Assembly (NCBI GenBank): GCA_027489355.1
Contig: JAIXZY010000040.1
Span: 1-38,746 of the forward strand
Direction of reading: 5' to 3'
DNA length: 38,746 bases
DNA from: Paracoccaceae bacterium
Lineage (GTDB): Bacteria > Pseudomonadota > Alphaproteobacteria > Rhodobacterales > Rhodobacteraceae
Part shown: positions 21,242 through 29,441 of the stretch, piece by piece
How positions within the stretch are numbered: the stretch's first letter is position 1
How the letters are laid out: every line of letters begins with the position of its first letter
Notes under the pieces: model-generated
What the model was told of the DNA's origin: nothing
Database searches by the model: none
The model's input: only the letters and a program-made list of their open reading frames with translations
Translations under genes and position numbers: made by a program

Positions 21242-23515
21242 TTAAGAGGTATGCGCGAGCGCGTAGCGTTCGGCGACGTGGAAGGTGATCAGCGGGTTGT
21301 CGGTCAGGCCCCTTGTGCGGATCTTGAACTGGCTAACCGGGGCGGCCGTGTTGAAGCGCCAGGTGCGCAGGATCGCCTTGGGATCGGGCGTCGGCTGATC
21401 CGTCACGACGTCGGCCGTCTCGAGCGTGGCGAAGGTCGCCCCGCAAAGCAGCTCGGCGATGCAGTCGTGCCTGGCCTCGTCATAGTTTTCGAGGCGGGCC
21501 GTGACCTCGATACGCGAGCAGGGGCCAGGCAGAACGTGCGCCTTGGAGACGTGCTTAAAGTCCGTCCGGGGCCGCGTCGTGCGGACCTCGGAGGATGCGC
21601 CGACGCTGAAACCGGGCATGACGTCCGTGGTTCCGAGCAGGACCACGCGCAGCGCCAGGATCGGCGGGAGGCCGTTGATCAGGGTGTCCGGGTAGCTCTT
21701 GAGCGGACGCCACGAGCCGTCCGCCAGCTGGACCTCATAGAAACGCTCGGTCCCCGGCGGCGTCGCAACGTCGCTGTTGATCCAGACGGACGCGATGCCG
21801 TTCTCGAGCTGCAAAGGCTGCAGCGCGATTTCGACCCGGGCCGCCTCGAACTGCGCGACGTGAAGCGTAAACGGAATGTCGCGGGCGACGTCGCCTTGGA
21901 ACCACGCGCCGTCCGTCGAGTAGAACAGCGAGCCGTTGACGTTCTTGTTGCCCGAAACGGTGGCGATGTGGTGGTTGCCGGCCGTGATCAGGGCGAAGGC
22001 GTAGCGGCGGCCTTTCTCGAGATAGGTCAGCGGAAGGGCGACCTTCGTGAGCGTCGGCCAGGTTTTCAGGTCGGCGGCCGGGACCGTCACCTTGGCGATG
22101 GCGGCGTCGATCCGGGGCTTACCGCCCTCGGTTTCCAGGATGACGACGGTAACGTCGCCAGTCTGCGCGACGCGCGTGAGCGGGAGCGAGATGGCCGAAA
22201 CCCAGGCCGCTTCCGAGGCCAGGAACGTCTGCGCGACCAGGGAGCCGTTGACGCCCTCGGTAACGGTGATGTGCTCCCAATAGGGTTCCTCGTAGTAGTC
22301 GACCCAATACTGTTGAAGCCGGATAATCCGGTGATCGACCAGGGCGTCGGCCCGATGTTCCGGGGCGACGATCCAGGTTTCGCCCGCGCGCGACAGCGTC
22401 GCCGAGGTCGGATCATACTGGCCGGACTGCCACCATGCGCTGTTAGTGCATTGGTGCATTTCGGAACCGAACTGGACAACCTCGCGCGTCCGGGTCCGCT
22501 GGACGATTTGCGTGGTCTGATACTGATATTGAGACAGCGACATTTCGGCGTCGCGGCCGTCCATCTTGATCCGGTCGACCTCAACGAACTTGGGCAGGAC
22601 GAAATCGCCGCGCTTGATCACCGTGGGGTCGATGGCGTTGGCGAGCGCCAGCTGCGACACGCGGACGGCCGCCGGCGCAAAGCGGATGCCTTCGCGGACG
22701 GTCGCCAGGTTGTCCGGGTGTGCGGTGTCCGTTTTCGCCGGCGTCAGGAAGCGGTCGGCCTCATAGCTGTTGAAAGTCGCCGGGAGCTCGGCGAGCTCTT
22801 TCAGGCGAGCGACGTCGCGGGCGACCTCGAGAACCAGGCCGGTCGACGCCAGGCCGCGAACCTGCGCCGAAAGGCCGGCCAGGTTGGTATCGAGGACGTC
22901 CAGCCGGGAACCGGCCTGGCCGCGCCAGGTCTGCAGGCCGCGCAGCTGCTCGGAATTGCCCTGGACGCTGGCGAGCTTGTTGTCCTCGCGCATGATGACG
23001 CTTTCGACGCCGGCGGGCGTCAGGATCACGTCGGCGATGGCGAGCAGGTTGGCGTCGATGGCCGGGGGCTTGGGATCGGAGCTTTCGACGCCGGGGACCG
23101 TGTCGACGTTGGCGAACCGGCGGACTTGCGTGGCGACCATCTGGCCTTCGGTCGTTTCCGTGTCGACGTCGACCAGGAACGTCCGGGCCTCAACGCCGGC
23201 GTCGCTTTCGGTTCCCCACGCGACGATGGTGACAACCTTGCGGGTCACGGCCGGGAGAACCGTGATCAGGTCCAGGATCACGCCGCCGACGTCGTCGCGG
23301 AAAAAAACTTTTCCGTTCTCATAGAGCCGGCCGCCGCCGACCGTCACCTGCGCGGCCGACGTCTGCAGGGCTTGAAAGCCGGTGTAGCGCCGGCCGTTAT
23401 CGATCCCGTCGCGGACGACGTGATCCAGGCTTTCGCGCGCGAAAAGCCCGATATTGTTGAGGTCCTGGTCGGAAACCTGCTGGTTCGCGTGGATTTTGAC
23501 GATGCGTTCGCCCAT
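21242..23515 (-). CDS. Large tail fibre / baseplate-attached protein, 757 aa
   Basis: ATG at 23515. The N-terminus (QQVSDQDLNNIGLFARESLDHVVRDGI; VTVGGGRLYENGKVFF) is typical of large phage structural proteins annotated with DUF4815-like domains. A helical stretch at about 190-260 is followed by mostly beta sequence with aromatic-rich segments (QQYWVDYYEEPYWEHITVTEG). It occupies the P2 gene-H position after I and is likely the proximal fibre or baseplate-fibre connector. It is not recognisably homologous to P2 H. Confidence 0.7.
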   Translation of the reverse strand: MGERIVKIHANQQVSDQDLNNIGLFARESLDHVVRDGIDNGRRYTGFQALQTSAAQVTVGGGRLYENGKVFFRDDVGGVILDLITVLPAVTRKVVTIVAWGTESDAGVEARTFLVDVDTETTEGQMVATQVRRFANVDTVPGVESSDPKPPAIDANLLAIADVILTPAGVESVIMREDNKLASVQGNSEQLRGLQTWRGQAGSRLDVLDTNLAGLSAQVRGLASTGLVLEVARDVARLKELAELPATFNSYEADRFLTPAKTDTAHPDNLATVREGIRFAPAAVRVSQLALANAIDPTVIKRGDFVLPKFVEVDRIKMDGRDAEMSLSQYQYQTTQIVQRTRTREVVQFGSEMHQCTNSAWWQSGQYDPTSATLSRAGETWIVAPEHRADALVDHRIIRLQQYWVDYYEEPYWEHITVTEGVNGSLVAQTFLASEAAWVSAISLPLTRVAQTGDVTVVILETEGGKPRIDAAIAKVTVPAADLKTWPTLTKVALPLTYLEKGRRYAFALITAGNHHIATVSGNKNVNGSLFYSTDGAWFQGDVARDIPFTLHVAQFEAARVEIALQPLQLENGIASVWINSDVATPPGTERFYEVQLADGSWRPLKSYPDTLINGLPPILALRVVLLGTTDVMPGFSVGASSEVRTTRPRTDFKHVSKAHVLPGPCSRIEVTARLENYDEARHDCIAELLCGATFATLETADVVTDQPTPDPKAILRTWRFNTAAPVSQFKIRTRGLTDNPLITFHVAERYALAHTS

Positions 23516-23526
23516 GTCGGGAGCTC

Positions 23527-24786
23527 CTAGAGGGATCGGGAAACAAGGCCGCCGAACCGGACGGACCCATCAAGCGGGATGCGGTCGCCGAACTGACGCG
23601 GGCGGGTAGTCGCGCCGTCGACCAGGACGCGGTCGCGGTGCGCTTTCGAGCTGCGAACGGCGGCCAGCGCGGCGGCCAGGTTCGCGGTGTCGTGAGGGGC
23701 CGCGACGGCGCGGCCGGCGATCCAGCGGCGCGCGACGGCGGCGCGACGCTGCAGGCGGCCAGGCGCGCGGACCATGAGCGTCGCGGTAAAGGCCGGCGGG
23801 CCGAGACGGGCGTGGCCGGCGAAGCTATGGGCGCGGACCCACGGGCCGTCCCGCTTGCCGTCCTGCAGGAGGACGCGGTCGTAGAGCAGGGCCGACCCCT
23901 GGTCCCGCATGGCGAACCGGCGGCCAGGACCTCGGCCGGCGAACTGCGCGGGGCCGGCCTGGCCGGGCGCGGCGATCCGATCATGGGCGACCTCGCGCGG
24001 CTCGAGGCCAGGCGAGACGGTGTCCAGGTGCAGCCGGCTTTCGGCGTGAGAATAGGACCGGCGCAGGGCGAAGGTGACGACGCGGGGCGGCGAGACGGGC
24101 GCGGCCATGAACGCGCGGCCGAGGAAGGCGCGGCCCGCATAGAGGGCCGGGGCCTTGCCGCCCGGGATGAAAACGCGGTCCAGCTCGAGCGCCTCGGCCT
24201 GGCGCGTCGTGGTTTCGACCCGGGCGCGGCGCAGGGGCGTGACCTGGTCGCCGTCGACCAGGACGGCGCGGCGGCCATAGAGGCCCTCGCCTGCGTCGAA
24301 GCCGGCAAACATTCGGCCGGCGAAGGCGCGGGCCGATCCGGCGAAGGCCTCGGCGCGGGCGGTTCCGGTTTCGCGCGCCAGGTAGACGCGGATCTGCGGC
24401 ATACGGGCGAGCCACGCGTCCCGGGTCGCCTTGTCGACCACGGGCGTCGCAAACAGACGGGTCGACGGGGTCACGGCCTGGCGCAGCTGCGCGCCGGCCT
24501 CGGCCAGGTGACGGGCGACGCCCTCGAGCGTTCCCTTGATCCGGTGAAGGTCCGGGGAGGCCGCCACGGCCGCGCGCTTGCGCAGGACGTCCCAGGACGG
24601 ATTCCAGACGTCGACGCTCAACGCGTTCGCCAGCCAATCCAGGAGGGCCTCGTCGCAGGTGAGCGGGTCCCAGGAGCGGCCGACCAGGTCGGCGGGGAAG
24701 GCGGCGCGACGGGCCGCGCCGGCGGCCGAAACGGCGCGCATCAATGCCGTCGCGCTCGGTGCCATGAGCGAACCGGCCGGGGTCAT
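23527..24786 (-). CDS. I: Baseplate protein I with C-terminal extension
   Basis: 419 aa; P2 I is about 176. The ATG at 24786 overlaps the J stop (ATGA). The first about 150 residues fit the tail protein I family (FPADLVGRSWDPLTCDEALLDWLANALSVD; HRIKGTLEGVARHLAEAG). The remaining about 250 residues contain repeated GRxFLGR/RVLVDG-type segments (about 180, 215, 300, 395), perhaps a fibre-docking extension. The position after J is standard. Confidence 0.85.
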   Translation of the reverse strand: MTPAGSLMAPSATALMRAVSAAGAARRAAFPADLVGRSWDPLTCDEALLDWLANALSVDVWNPSWDVLRKRAAVAASPDLHRIKGTLEGVARHLAEAGAQLRQAVTPSTRLFATPVVDKATRDAWLARMPQIRVYLARETGTARAEAFAGSARAFAGRMFAGFDAGEGLYGRRAVLVDGDQVTPLRRARVETTTRQAEALELDRVFIPGGKAPALYAGRAFLGRAFMAAPVSPPRVVTFALRRSYSHAESRLHLDTVSPGLEPREVAHDRIAAPGQAGPAQFAGRGPGRRFAMRDQGSALLYDRVLLQDGKRDGPWVRAHSFAGHARLGPPAFTATLMVRAPGRLQRRAAVARRWIAGRAVAAPHDTANLAAALAAVRSSKAHRDRVLVDGATTRPRQFGDRIPLDGSVRFGGLVSRSL

Positions 24787-25673
24787 TGCGGGGCCTCGAC
24801 AGTGACGTTGACCGCGCCGAGCTCGGCGACGCCATCGGGGCCGGGGTCGACCGTCTCGGCCGGGGCGGCGAGGCGGACGTTGTCGGCGGCGGCCAGGTGA
24901 AGGGCGGCGGCGATCCCGGATCGCGTGAGGCGAAGGCCGATCCGGCGGCGGCCGGCGGCATAGGCGGCCAGGCGCGCGGCGGCCTCGGCGGCGACCAGGT
25001 TTCGGTCGGGACCAGGCGCGACCTCGACAACGGCCGAGACGTCGACCGTGATACGCGACGCGGGGCGGACGGCGACCGTGTCGGTAAGGGCGCGGATCGG
25101 GCGCGCGTCCAGGGCGACGCGGACGCGGTCGGCGAGCTCGAGCCCGTCAACGCCGGCCCGGGGAAGGATCACCAGGAGAACCTGGCCGGGGTCGACCAGG
25201 CCGCTCGCATGATTGAGGGCCTGCGCGTCGGCGACGTCCAGGCCGGCCGAGAGGGCGGCGAAGACATAGGCCCCGGGCGTGAACGGCGAGGCCGCTTCCG
25301 GTGCCAGGGCGATCCGCCGGCGGAAGCGGGCGTCGTCCTCGCCCTCGAGCCGGCGGATGCCGATATGGGCGTAATAGGTCGCGGCCAGGTGATCCAGGAC
25401 CGCGCCGGCGGCGAAGGCCAGCGAGACGCCGCGCGCCTGGTCATTGATGGCCGTGAGGTTGAGGAATTCCCGGTAAGCGTCCTCTTGCTCGAGGATGACC
25501 AGGGGGTCGCTTTCCAGGTCCAGAACGGACGTATCCAGGCCGACCGCCGCCATGCGGGCGCGCAGGCTTTCGAGCCGCGCGGCCAGGATCGGCTCGTAAC
25601 GCGGCTGCAGGAGCTCAAACGCCGGGAGGCGCGAGAGGTCCAGCGTTTCGGCGTAGGGAAGGGCGGCGCTCAT
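24783..25673 (-). CDS. J: Baseplate assembly protein J
   Basis: 296 aa, close to P2 J (about 302). MSAALPYAETLDLSRLPAF, DLESDPLVILEQEDAYREFL, LTAINDQARGVSLAFAAGAVLDHLAA and YVFAALSAGLDVADAQAL are family hallmarks. It is the gp6-like wedge protein. ATG 25673 is used; the open frame continues upstream, but across the dyad. Confidence 0.94.
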   Translation of the reverse strand: MSAALPYAETLDLSRLPAFELLQPRYEPILAARLESLRARMAAVGLDTSVLDLESDPLVILEQEDAYREFLNLTAINDQARGVSLAFAAGAVLDHLAATYYAHIGIRRLEGEDDARFRRRIALAPEAASPFTPGAYVFAALSAGLDVADAQALNHASGLVDPGQVLLVILPRAGVDGLELADRVRVALDARPIRALTDTVAVRPASRITVDVSAVVEVAPGPDRNLVAAEAAARLAAYAAGRRRIGLRLTRSGIAAALHLAAADNVRLAAPAETVDPGPDGVAELGAVNVTVEAPQ

Positions 25674-25917
25674 GTGTCCGCCCATGTCGCGGGCGATCCG
25701 GGGAGGGCGCGAGGGGGGCGCGTTGTGACGGGCGGCCGGCACAACGCCACACGGCCGGAAGGGCCGGCGGGGATCGGCCGCGGATCTCGGCCTGGACCGG
25801 AAAGCGGGCGACGCCGCCTAGGATGCGGCCAGGATCGCGCAGGAACCGGGGCGCGAGGCCTGGACGTCCAGACAGGCCCGAAAGCGGACTTTGCCGCCAG
25901 CGGGCCGGAAATCGGCC
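25674..25917. other. 244-bp non-coding gap between S and J
   Basis: In P2 this is where V and W lie. Here it has no gene; it contains Ogr-type dyad E and a 12-bp palindrome ctggacgtccag at 25859-25870. Confidence 0.6.
25722..25745. promoter_or_regulatory. Ogr-type dyad E, upstream of J
   Basis: GTTGTG-N12-CACAAC, identical to dyad C over all 24 bases, 49-72 bases upstream of the J start. It would drive J-I and the fibre genes. Confidence 0.72.
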
Positions 25918-26406
25918 TTAGCGGCCATCGACGGAAACGTGAGCTAGGACGCGGTCGGCCAGGGCGTCGCGGTCGCCGTCCGTGAGGCCTAGCAGCCGGC
26001 GGGCCGGATAGCGGATGCGGGGCGATCCGGGTTGATCGCGCGAAACCAGGTCGACCAGGCCGAATTGGTGAACGCGGGCGATAGCCGAGGAACTGGCGCG
26101 CCGGAAGCCGACCGCGACCCGGTCGCCGGTCGCCTCGAGGACGCCGAGCTCCCGCGCCCGCGCCAGCTTGGCGAACATGGGGCCGGCCGCCGCCTGGCGT
26201 CGAAGGGAGCCCTTTTTGTCGCGCATGGTCCGGGGCTTCCTCGGCTCGAAAGCCGAGCCGTCCGGGTTGAGGTTCGCCTTGATCCGGGATCGCTGCGACC
26301 GCGCCAGGTCCGTTCCCATCGCTCGCGCCAGCTGGCGACGCTGGCCGGGCTCGAGCTGCGCCAGGACCGCGCCGGCCCATGCCTCAACGGCGGTTAGGTC
26401 GCTCAT
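25918..26406 (-). CDS. S: Tail completion protein S
   Basis: 162 aa (P2 S about 150). The ATG at 26406 overlaps the R stop. LEPGQRRQLARAMGTDLARSQRSRIKANLNPDGSAFEPRKPR and the C-terminal VHQFGLVDLVSRDQPGSPRIRYPARRLLGLTDGD are typical of the gpS virion morphogenesis family, which acts at head-tail joining. Confidence 0.92.
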   Translation of the reverse strand: MSDLTAVEAWAGAVLAQLEPGQRRQLARAMGTDLARSQRSRIKANLNPDGSAFEPRKPRTMRDKKGSLRRQAAAGPMFAKLARARELGVLEATGDRVAVGFRRASSSAIARVHQFGLVDLVSRDQPGSPRIRYPARRLLGLTDGDRDALADRVLAHVSVDGR

Positions 26407-26897
26407 GGGAAATCGGCCCCATCGGGCGCTTGCCATTGCGCGACCTGTTCGCCGGCGACGTGAAGGGTCCAGGTGCGCACGTCGCCGCGATCCTCGAAAG
26501 GCTCGGGAAGGTGGCGGACGTCGCAGCCGGTCCCGTCCGGGCGGCGGATCACCTGGACGCGCTCGCTCACGTCGACCTTGATTTCCAGGTCAACCTTGCC
26601 GGCGTCCAGGAGCTCGGCGGCAAAGGTGATCGCCTCGGCGTTGCTGGCGTAGCTTTGCAGGCGCTCGCGCTCATAGACGCCCATCCAGGCGAGCAGCGGG
26701 ACCATGACGGCGTCAGGATGGCCGGCGAAATCCCAGAGCTGCAGCGTGATCTTGTAACGATACTCGAAAGACAGGCCGGCGGCGGCCGTGCAAGCGATCC
26801 GCCCTTCGTCGGCGAACAGCTGCAGCCGTTCCGGCTCGCGCTGCAGGACCGGCAGGGCCTCCTGCATCCATTTTCGCAGGCTCTCGAGCTTTTTCAT
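26403..26897 (-). CDS. R: Tail completion protein R
   Basis: 164 aa (P2 R about 155). The ATG at 26897 overlaps the hydrolase stop (ATGA). Starts MKKLESLRKWMQEALPVL as in the family, with FEYRYKITLQLWDFAGHPDAVMVPLLAWM in the middle. It is a head-tail completion factor, followed by S as in P2. Confidence 0.92.
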   Translation of the reverse strand: MKKLESLRKWMQEALPVLQREPERLQLFADEGRIACTAAAGLSFEYRYKITLQLWDFAGHPDAVMVPLLAWMGVYERERLQSYASNAEAITFAAELLDAGKVDLEIKVDVSERVQVIRRPDGTGCDVRHLPEPFEDRGDVRTWTLHVAGEQVAQWQAPDGADFP

Positions 26898-27688
26898 GCG
26901 GCGATCCGGGAAGCCGGCCAGCGGACCAGGTCGGCCAGCTGGTCGCCGGCGAGGAAGGCGCGGACGGGATCGGTGTTGCCGGCGAAGCGGTAGCTTTCGC
27001 CGTGATCCCATGCGTCGCCAGGCGCGTCGCCGCGCAGGGTCCAGCCGCGACCGGCGCGGGCGGCGGCGATGACGCCGGGGTCGCAGAGATCCAGGTCTCG
27101 CCAGTTGAGCGGGGCGGGGTCCAGGCCGACGACGCCGATGCACGGGCCGTTGGCGTCGCCAGAGAACCGGGAGCCGAGCAGGCCGAGGACGCGGTCGGAC
27201 GGGACCACAAGGTTGAGGAATAGGGCCGGATGCGCCGAGGCGGCGCGCGGCTCGGCGTTGCGGGCGAGCTCGGCCCCGTTGAAGAACACGACGCGGCGAA
27301 CCTTGCGGCGGACCTTGGGAAGGGCGAGCAGCGCCACGCGGGTCCCTAGGCTATGGGCGACCAGGTCGACGCGGCCAGGCTGCGCCCGGATCAGCTCGGC
27401 CAGGCGCTCGGCCTCTTTCTCGGCGCGCGACCAGGCGTCCCGGTAGGGATGCAGCTTGCCGCGAAACCAGGCCGCGCCGAAGGCCCGGGCCGATTGCAGG
27501 AGCGACAGGATCGGATGCGAAAGCCGGAAGCCGACCGGGCATGAATACCAGGCGAAGCCGATGACCTGGCGTCCGGTGATCGCCGCCATTTCCTCGAACC
27601 ACGGGCGCGGATCGTTCGGCCCGCCGACGTTGGCGGGGTCATACATGAAGCCGTGAACGGCGATCACGGGAAGCGGCGGCGAGGACAC
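26894..27688 (-). CDS. Alpha/beta hydrolase in the lysis block
   Basis: 264 aa, GTG start at 27688. HGF near the N-terminus supplies the oxyanion region. The nucleophile elbow LVAHSLG puts the catalytic Ser at 113. Asp165 (PSDRV) and His229 (WDHGES) are the likely triad partners. The gene sits between the lysis genes and R, a position with no hydrolase in P2. Roles to consider are an envelope esterase aiding lysis (LysB-like in effect) or a lipase-type moron; no signal peptide is obvious. Coupling to R by ATGA indicates late expression. Confidence 0.72.
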   Translation of the reverse strand: MSSPPLPVIAVHGFMYDPANVGGPNDPRPWFEEMAAITGRQVIGFAWYSCPVGFRLSHPILSLLQSARAFGAAWFRGKLHPYRDAWSRAEKEAERLAELIRAQPGRVDLVAHSLGTRVALLALPKVRRKVRRVVFFNGAELARNAEPRAASAHPALFLNLVVPSDRVLGLLGSRFSGDANGPCIGVVGLDPAPLNWRDLDLCDPGVIAAARAGRGWTLRGDAPGDAWDHGESYRFAGNTDPVRAFLAGDQLADLVRWPASRIAA

Positions 27689-27692
27689 GGGA

Positions 27693-28049
27693 TCAGACCA
27701 GGGGGTCGACGGGTTCGGCCAGCGTCGGGACCGGGGCCGGCGGCGCGGGCCTGCTCGAGGGCGCGACCAGGTCGCCGGGCCGGATGATCACGACAACGGG
27801 CGCAGGCGTGGCGCTCGAGGTCGGCGCGACGACGGACGGGGCGCAGGCGATCACGGGGACGGGACGGCCGGTGGCGAGCTCGGCCAGGGCGGCCCGGCCG
27901 CCTTCGCTCACGCCGCTGCAATAGGCGGCATGGATCGCCCCGGGCGAGGCGGCGCAGCTGGCGAGGGCGATTGACGCGGCGACAGCCAGGAGGCCGACCA
28001 GGGCGGGCGAGACGACGGCGGCGAGCAGCCGGATTTCACGGTCAAACAT
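27693..28049 (-). CDS. Putative lipoprotein (spanin candidate), 118 aa
   Basis: ATG at 28049. Hydrophobic signal segment at about 10-31 ends in the lipobox LASC, with Cys32 as the lipidation site. The mature part is Pro/Ala-rich (RPAPPAPVPTLAEP) and low in secondary structure, as in outer-membrane spanins. It lies after the endolysin and GapR-like genes, where P2 has its Rz/Rz1-like genes. No separate inner-membrane spanin was found, so the spanin call is tentative. Confidence 0.55.
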   Translation of the reverse strand: MFDREIRLLAAVVSPALVGLLAVAASIALASCAASPGAIHAAYCSGVSEGGRAALAELATGRPVPVIACAPSVVAPTSSATPAPVVVIIRPGDLVAPSSRPAPPAPVPTLAEPVDPLV

Positions 28050-28110
28050 GGGCGGGACCTTTCGGGATTGACGTTCGGGCGGGGGACGGGAGGGCATGGC
28101 CGGCGGGGCG

Positions 28111-28407
28111 TCAGATTTCGCCGAGGGCCGAGAGGTAGAGGTCCAGGAGGGCCTCCTCCTCGAGCCGCTTGGCCTTGTCCTGCTTTCGGATGCGGACGAT
28201 TTTTCGCAGCGTCTTGACGTCGAAGCCCTCGGCCTTCGCCTCGGCGTAAACCTCATGTTGCGCGGCCAGGGCGGCGTCCCGTTCCTCCTGCAGGCGCTCA
28301 ACCCGCTCGAGGATGGTTCGCAGCCGGCCCTGCGCGGCCGAGGTCAGGACGTCGGGCGAGGCGTCGAAGGCGGCGTCGGTGGCGGCGGGGGCGTTGTCGA
28401 AGGCCAT
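28111..28407 (-). CDS. gapR: GapR-like (DUF2312) nucleoid-associated protein
   Basis: 98 aa, ATG at 28407. LRTILERVERLQEERDAALAAQHEVYAEAKAEGFDVKTLRKIVRIRKQD is a clear DUF2312/UPF0335 match, and length agrees. In Caulobacter, GapR clamps overtwisted DNA ahead of forks and RNA polymerase and helps type II topoisomerases. Here it lies inside the lysis cluster, preceded by a GTTGACnn octad array that starts 31 bases upstream of the ATG. A phage role in replication of high-copy DNA, transcription or host nucleoid takeover is inference. Confidence 0.88.
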   Translation of the reverse strand: MAFDNAPAATDAAFDASPDVLTSAAQGRLRTILERVERLQEERDAALAAQHEVYAEAKAEGFDVKTLRKIVRIRKQDKAKRLEEEALLDLYLSALGEI

Positions 28408-28437
28408 GAGCGGAGATCCGGGACTGGAGCGAGGAAG

Positions 28438-28477
28438 GGTGACGCGTTGGCGTGTTGACGCGTTGGCGCGTTAGAGC
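28438..28477. repeat. GTTGACnn octad array, locus 3, upstream of gapR
   Basis: Five contiguous 8-bp units: GGTGACGC, GTTGGCGT, GTTGACGC, GTTGGCGC, GTTAGAGC. It covers the endolysin stop codon and ends 31 bases before the GapR-like start. Confidence 0.7.
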
Positions 28478-29076
28478 TTGCCGGTCGTGTCGAAGCGTTC
28501 GGCCGGGTCGAAGCCGAACCGATCGATCCAGGCGGCGCGGCCGTTGTCGTAATGAAAGCCCTCGCGCCCTTCCCTCATGTCGACGTGCAGGAAGGTCGCG
28601 CCAAAGCCGATCCCGGAGAAACCGGCCCGGACGGCGAAGCGGGCGAGCTGGACCGGGTTGTGGCGATCCAGGGCGATATCGGCCGCCATCGCCAGCATAT
28701 GCTGCGACCTGGACGCGCCCCGGACCCGGCGATTACGGACGGGGCAACGCCGGGCCGACGTGATGCGCAGCGGCGCGTCCATGAGGTCGCGGAGGCGCTG
28801 CAGGGCGTCCAGGAAGCGGACGTCGTGGAAATACTCGCCGGCGCATCCGCCATCGCCGGGGGCGCAGCGGCATTTGAGCTCGGCGACGCTGAAATTCGGC
28901 CAGCGGCCTTGATCCCATGACACGGTCGCCGGGCTCTTGTGGAGCCGCTTGGGGAGGGCCTGGCCGTAGCGGGGACGGACGGGCGGGCCGGCTTCCGGGG
29001 CCGAGGGCGCGGCCGGGGCGTCGGCGGGGGCGGTGGCGGCGAGCTGCGCGCCGCAAGTGGGGCAGGAGCGGGTCAT
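28471..29076 (-). CDS. Endolysin: M15-type D,D-peptidase with N-terminal zinc ribbon
   Basis: 201 aa. Residues 62-190 fit the peptidase M15 type: NFSVAELKCRC, RITSARRCP, SQHMLAMAADI with ligands His126 and Asp133, and LHVDM with His164. It should cut peptide cross-links of peptidoglycan. The first 10 residues (MTRSCPTCGA) make one zinc knuckle, partnered perhaps by the Cys residues at 69-78, followed by a Pro/Ala linker. No signal peptide, so it needs the holin. It replaces the P2 K lysozyme. Confidence 0.82.
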   Translation of the reverse strand: MTRSCPTCGAQLAATAPADAPAAPSAPEAGPPVRPRYGQALPKRLHKSPATVSWDQGRWPNFSVAELKCRCAPGDGGCAGEYFHDVRFLDALQRLRDLMDAPLRITSARRCPVRNRRVRGASRSQHMLAMAADIALDRHNPVQLARFAVRAGFSGIGFGATFLHVDMREGREGFHYDNGRAAWIDRFGFDPAERFDTTGKL

Positions 29077-29120
29077 GGCGCGATCACGCGCCGAGGCGGC
29101 CGGGGAGGCTAGAGGGGCGC

Positions 29121-29144
29121 GTTGTGCCGGGCGGCCGTCACAAC
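29121..29144. promoter_or_regulatory. Ogr-type dyad F, upstream of the endolysin
   Basis: GTTGTG-N12-CACAAC, 45-68 bases upstream of the endolysin ATG and 12 bases past the holin-like gene. It would give the lysis block its own late promoter. Confidence 0.7.
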
Positions 29145-29155
29145 GCCGGGCGGGC

Positions 29156-29434
29156 CTAGCGGTCGCGCTCGAGCGCGCCCTCTATCCGCTCGATTCCTCT
29201 TTCGATGTTGCGGGTTCTTTCGTCCAGGCGCGCCACGGTGCCGTCCGTGATCGGGGCAATAGCGGCCTCGAGCGTCGCCAGGCGGGAATCGGCCTTGGCC
29301 GCCCAGCTGATAGTCGCCACGGCCTGCAGGATCACCGTGATCAGGACGGAAATGGTCGCGGTGTTGAGCTTGAAACCGGCCGCCGGCGCGGTGGCGACGG
29401 CGATAGCGGAAGGGGGCGGCGGCTGGTCGGTCAT
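29156..29434 (-). CDS. Holin-like membrane protein, 92 aa
   Basis: ATG at 29434. One hydrophobic segment at about 23-46 (LNTATISVLITVILQAVATIS) is followed by a charged heptad-like C-terminus (RLDERTRNIERGIERIEGALERDR). The layout is that of a one-helix holin, and the position between X and the endolysin is that of P2 Y. No specific holin family is recognised. Confidence 0.6.
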   Translation of the reverse strand: MTDQPPPPSAIAVATAPAAGFKLNTATISVLITVILQAVATISWAAKADSRLATLEAAIAPITDGTVARLDERTRNIERGIERIEGALERDR

Positions 29435-29441
29435 TGCGGGG

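Noticed and set aside
21095-23530. 811-aa plus-strand ORF opposite the large fibre gene
   Set aside because: It mirrors the 757-aa gene on the opposite strand, has repetitive RDG/GDV composition and no domain; treated as a GC-driven shadow.
25670-26380. 236-aa minus-strand ORF across the S-J gap
   Set aside because: Its frame overlaps the well-supported S gene and is Arg/Pro-rich; there is no evidence that it is a relic of V or W.
28438-28477. Octad array 3 as an attachment site core
   Set aside because: There is no integrase, and the same unit occurs at five other loci, including within coding sequence.
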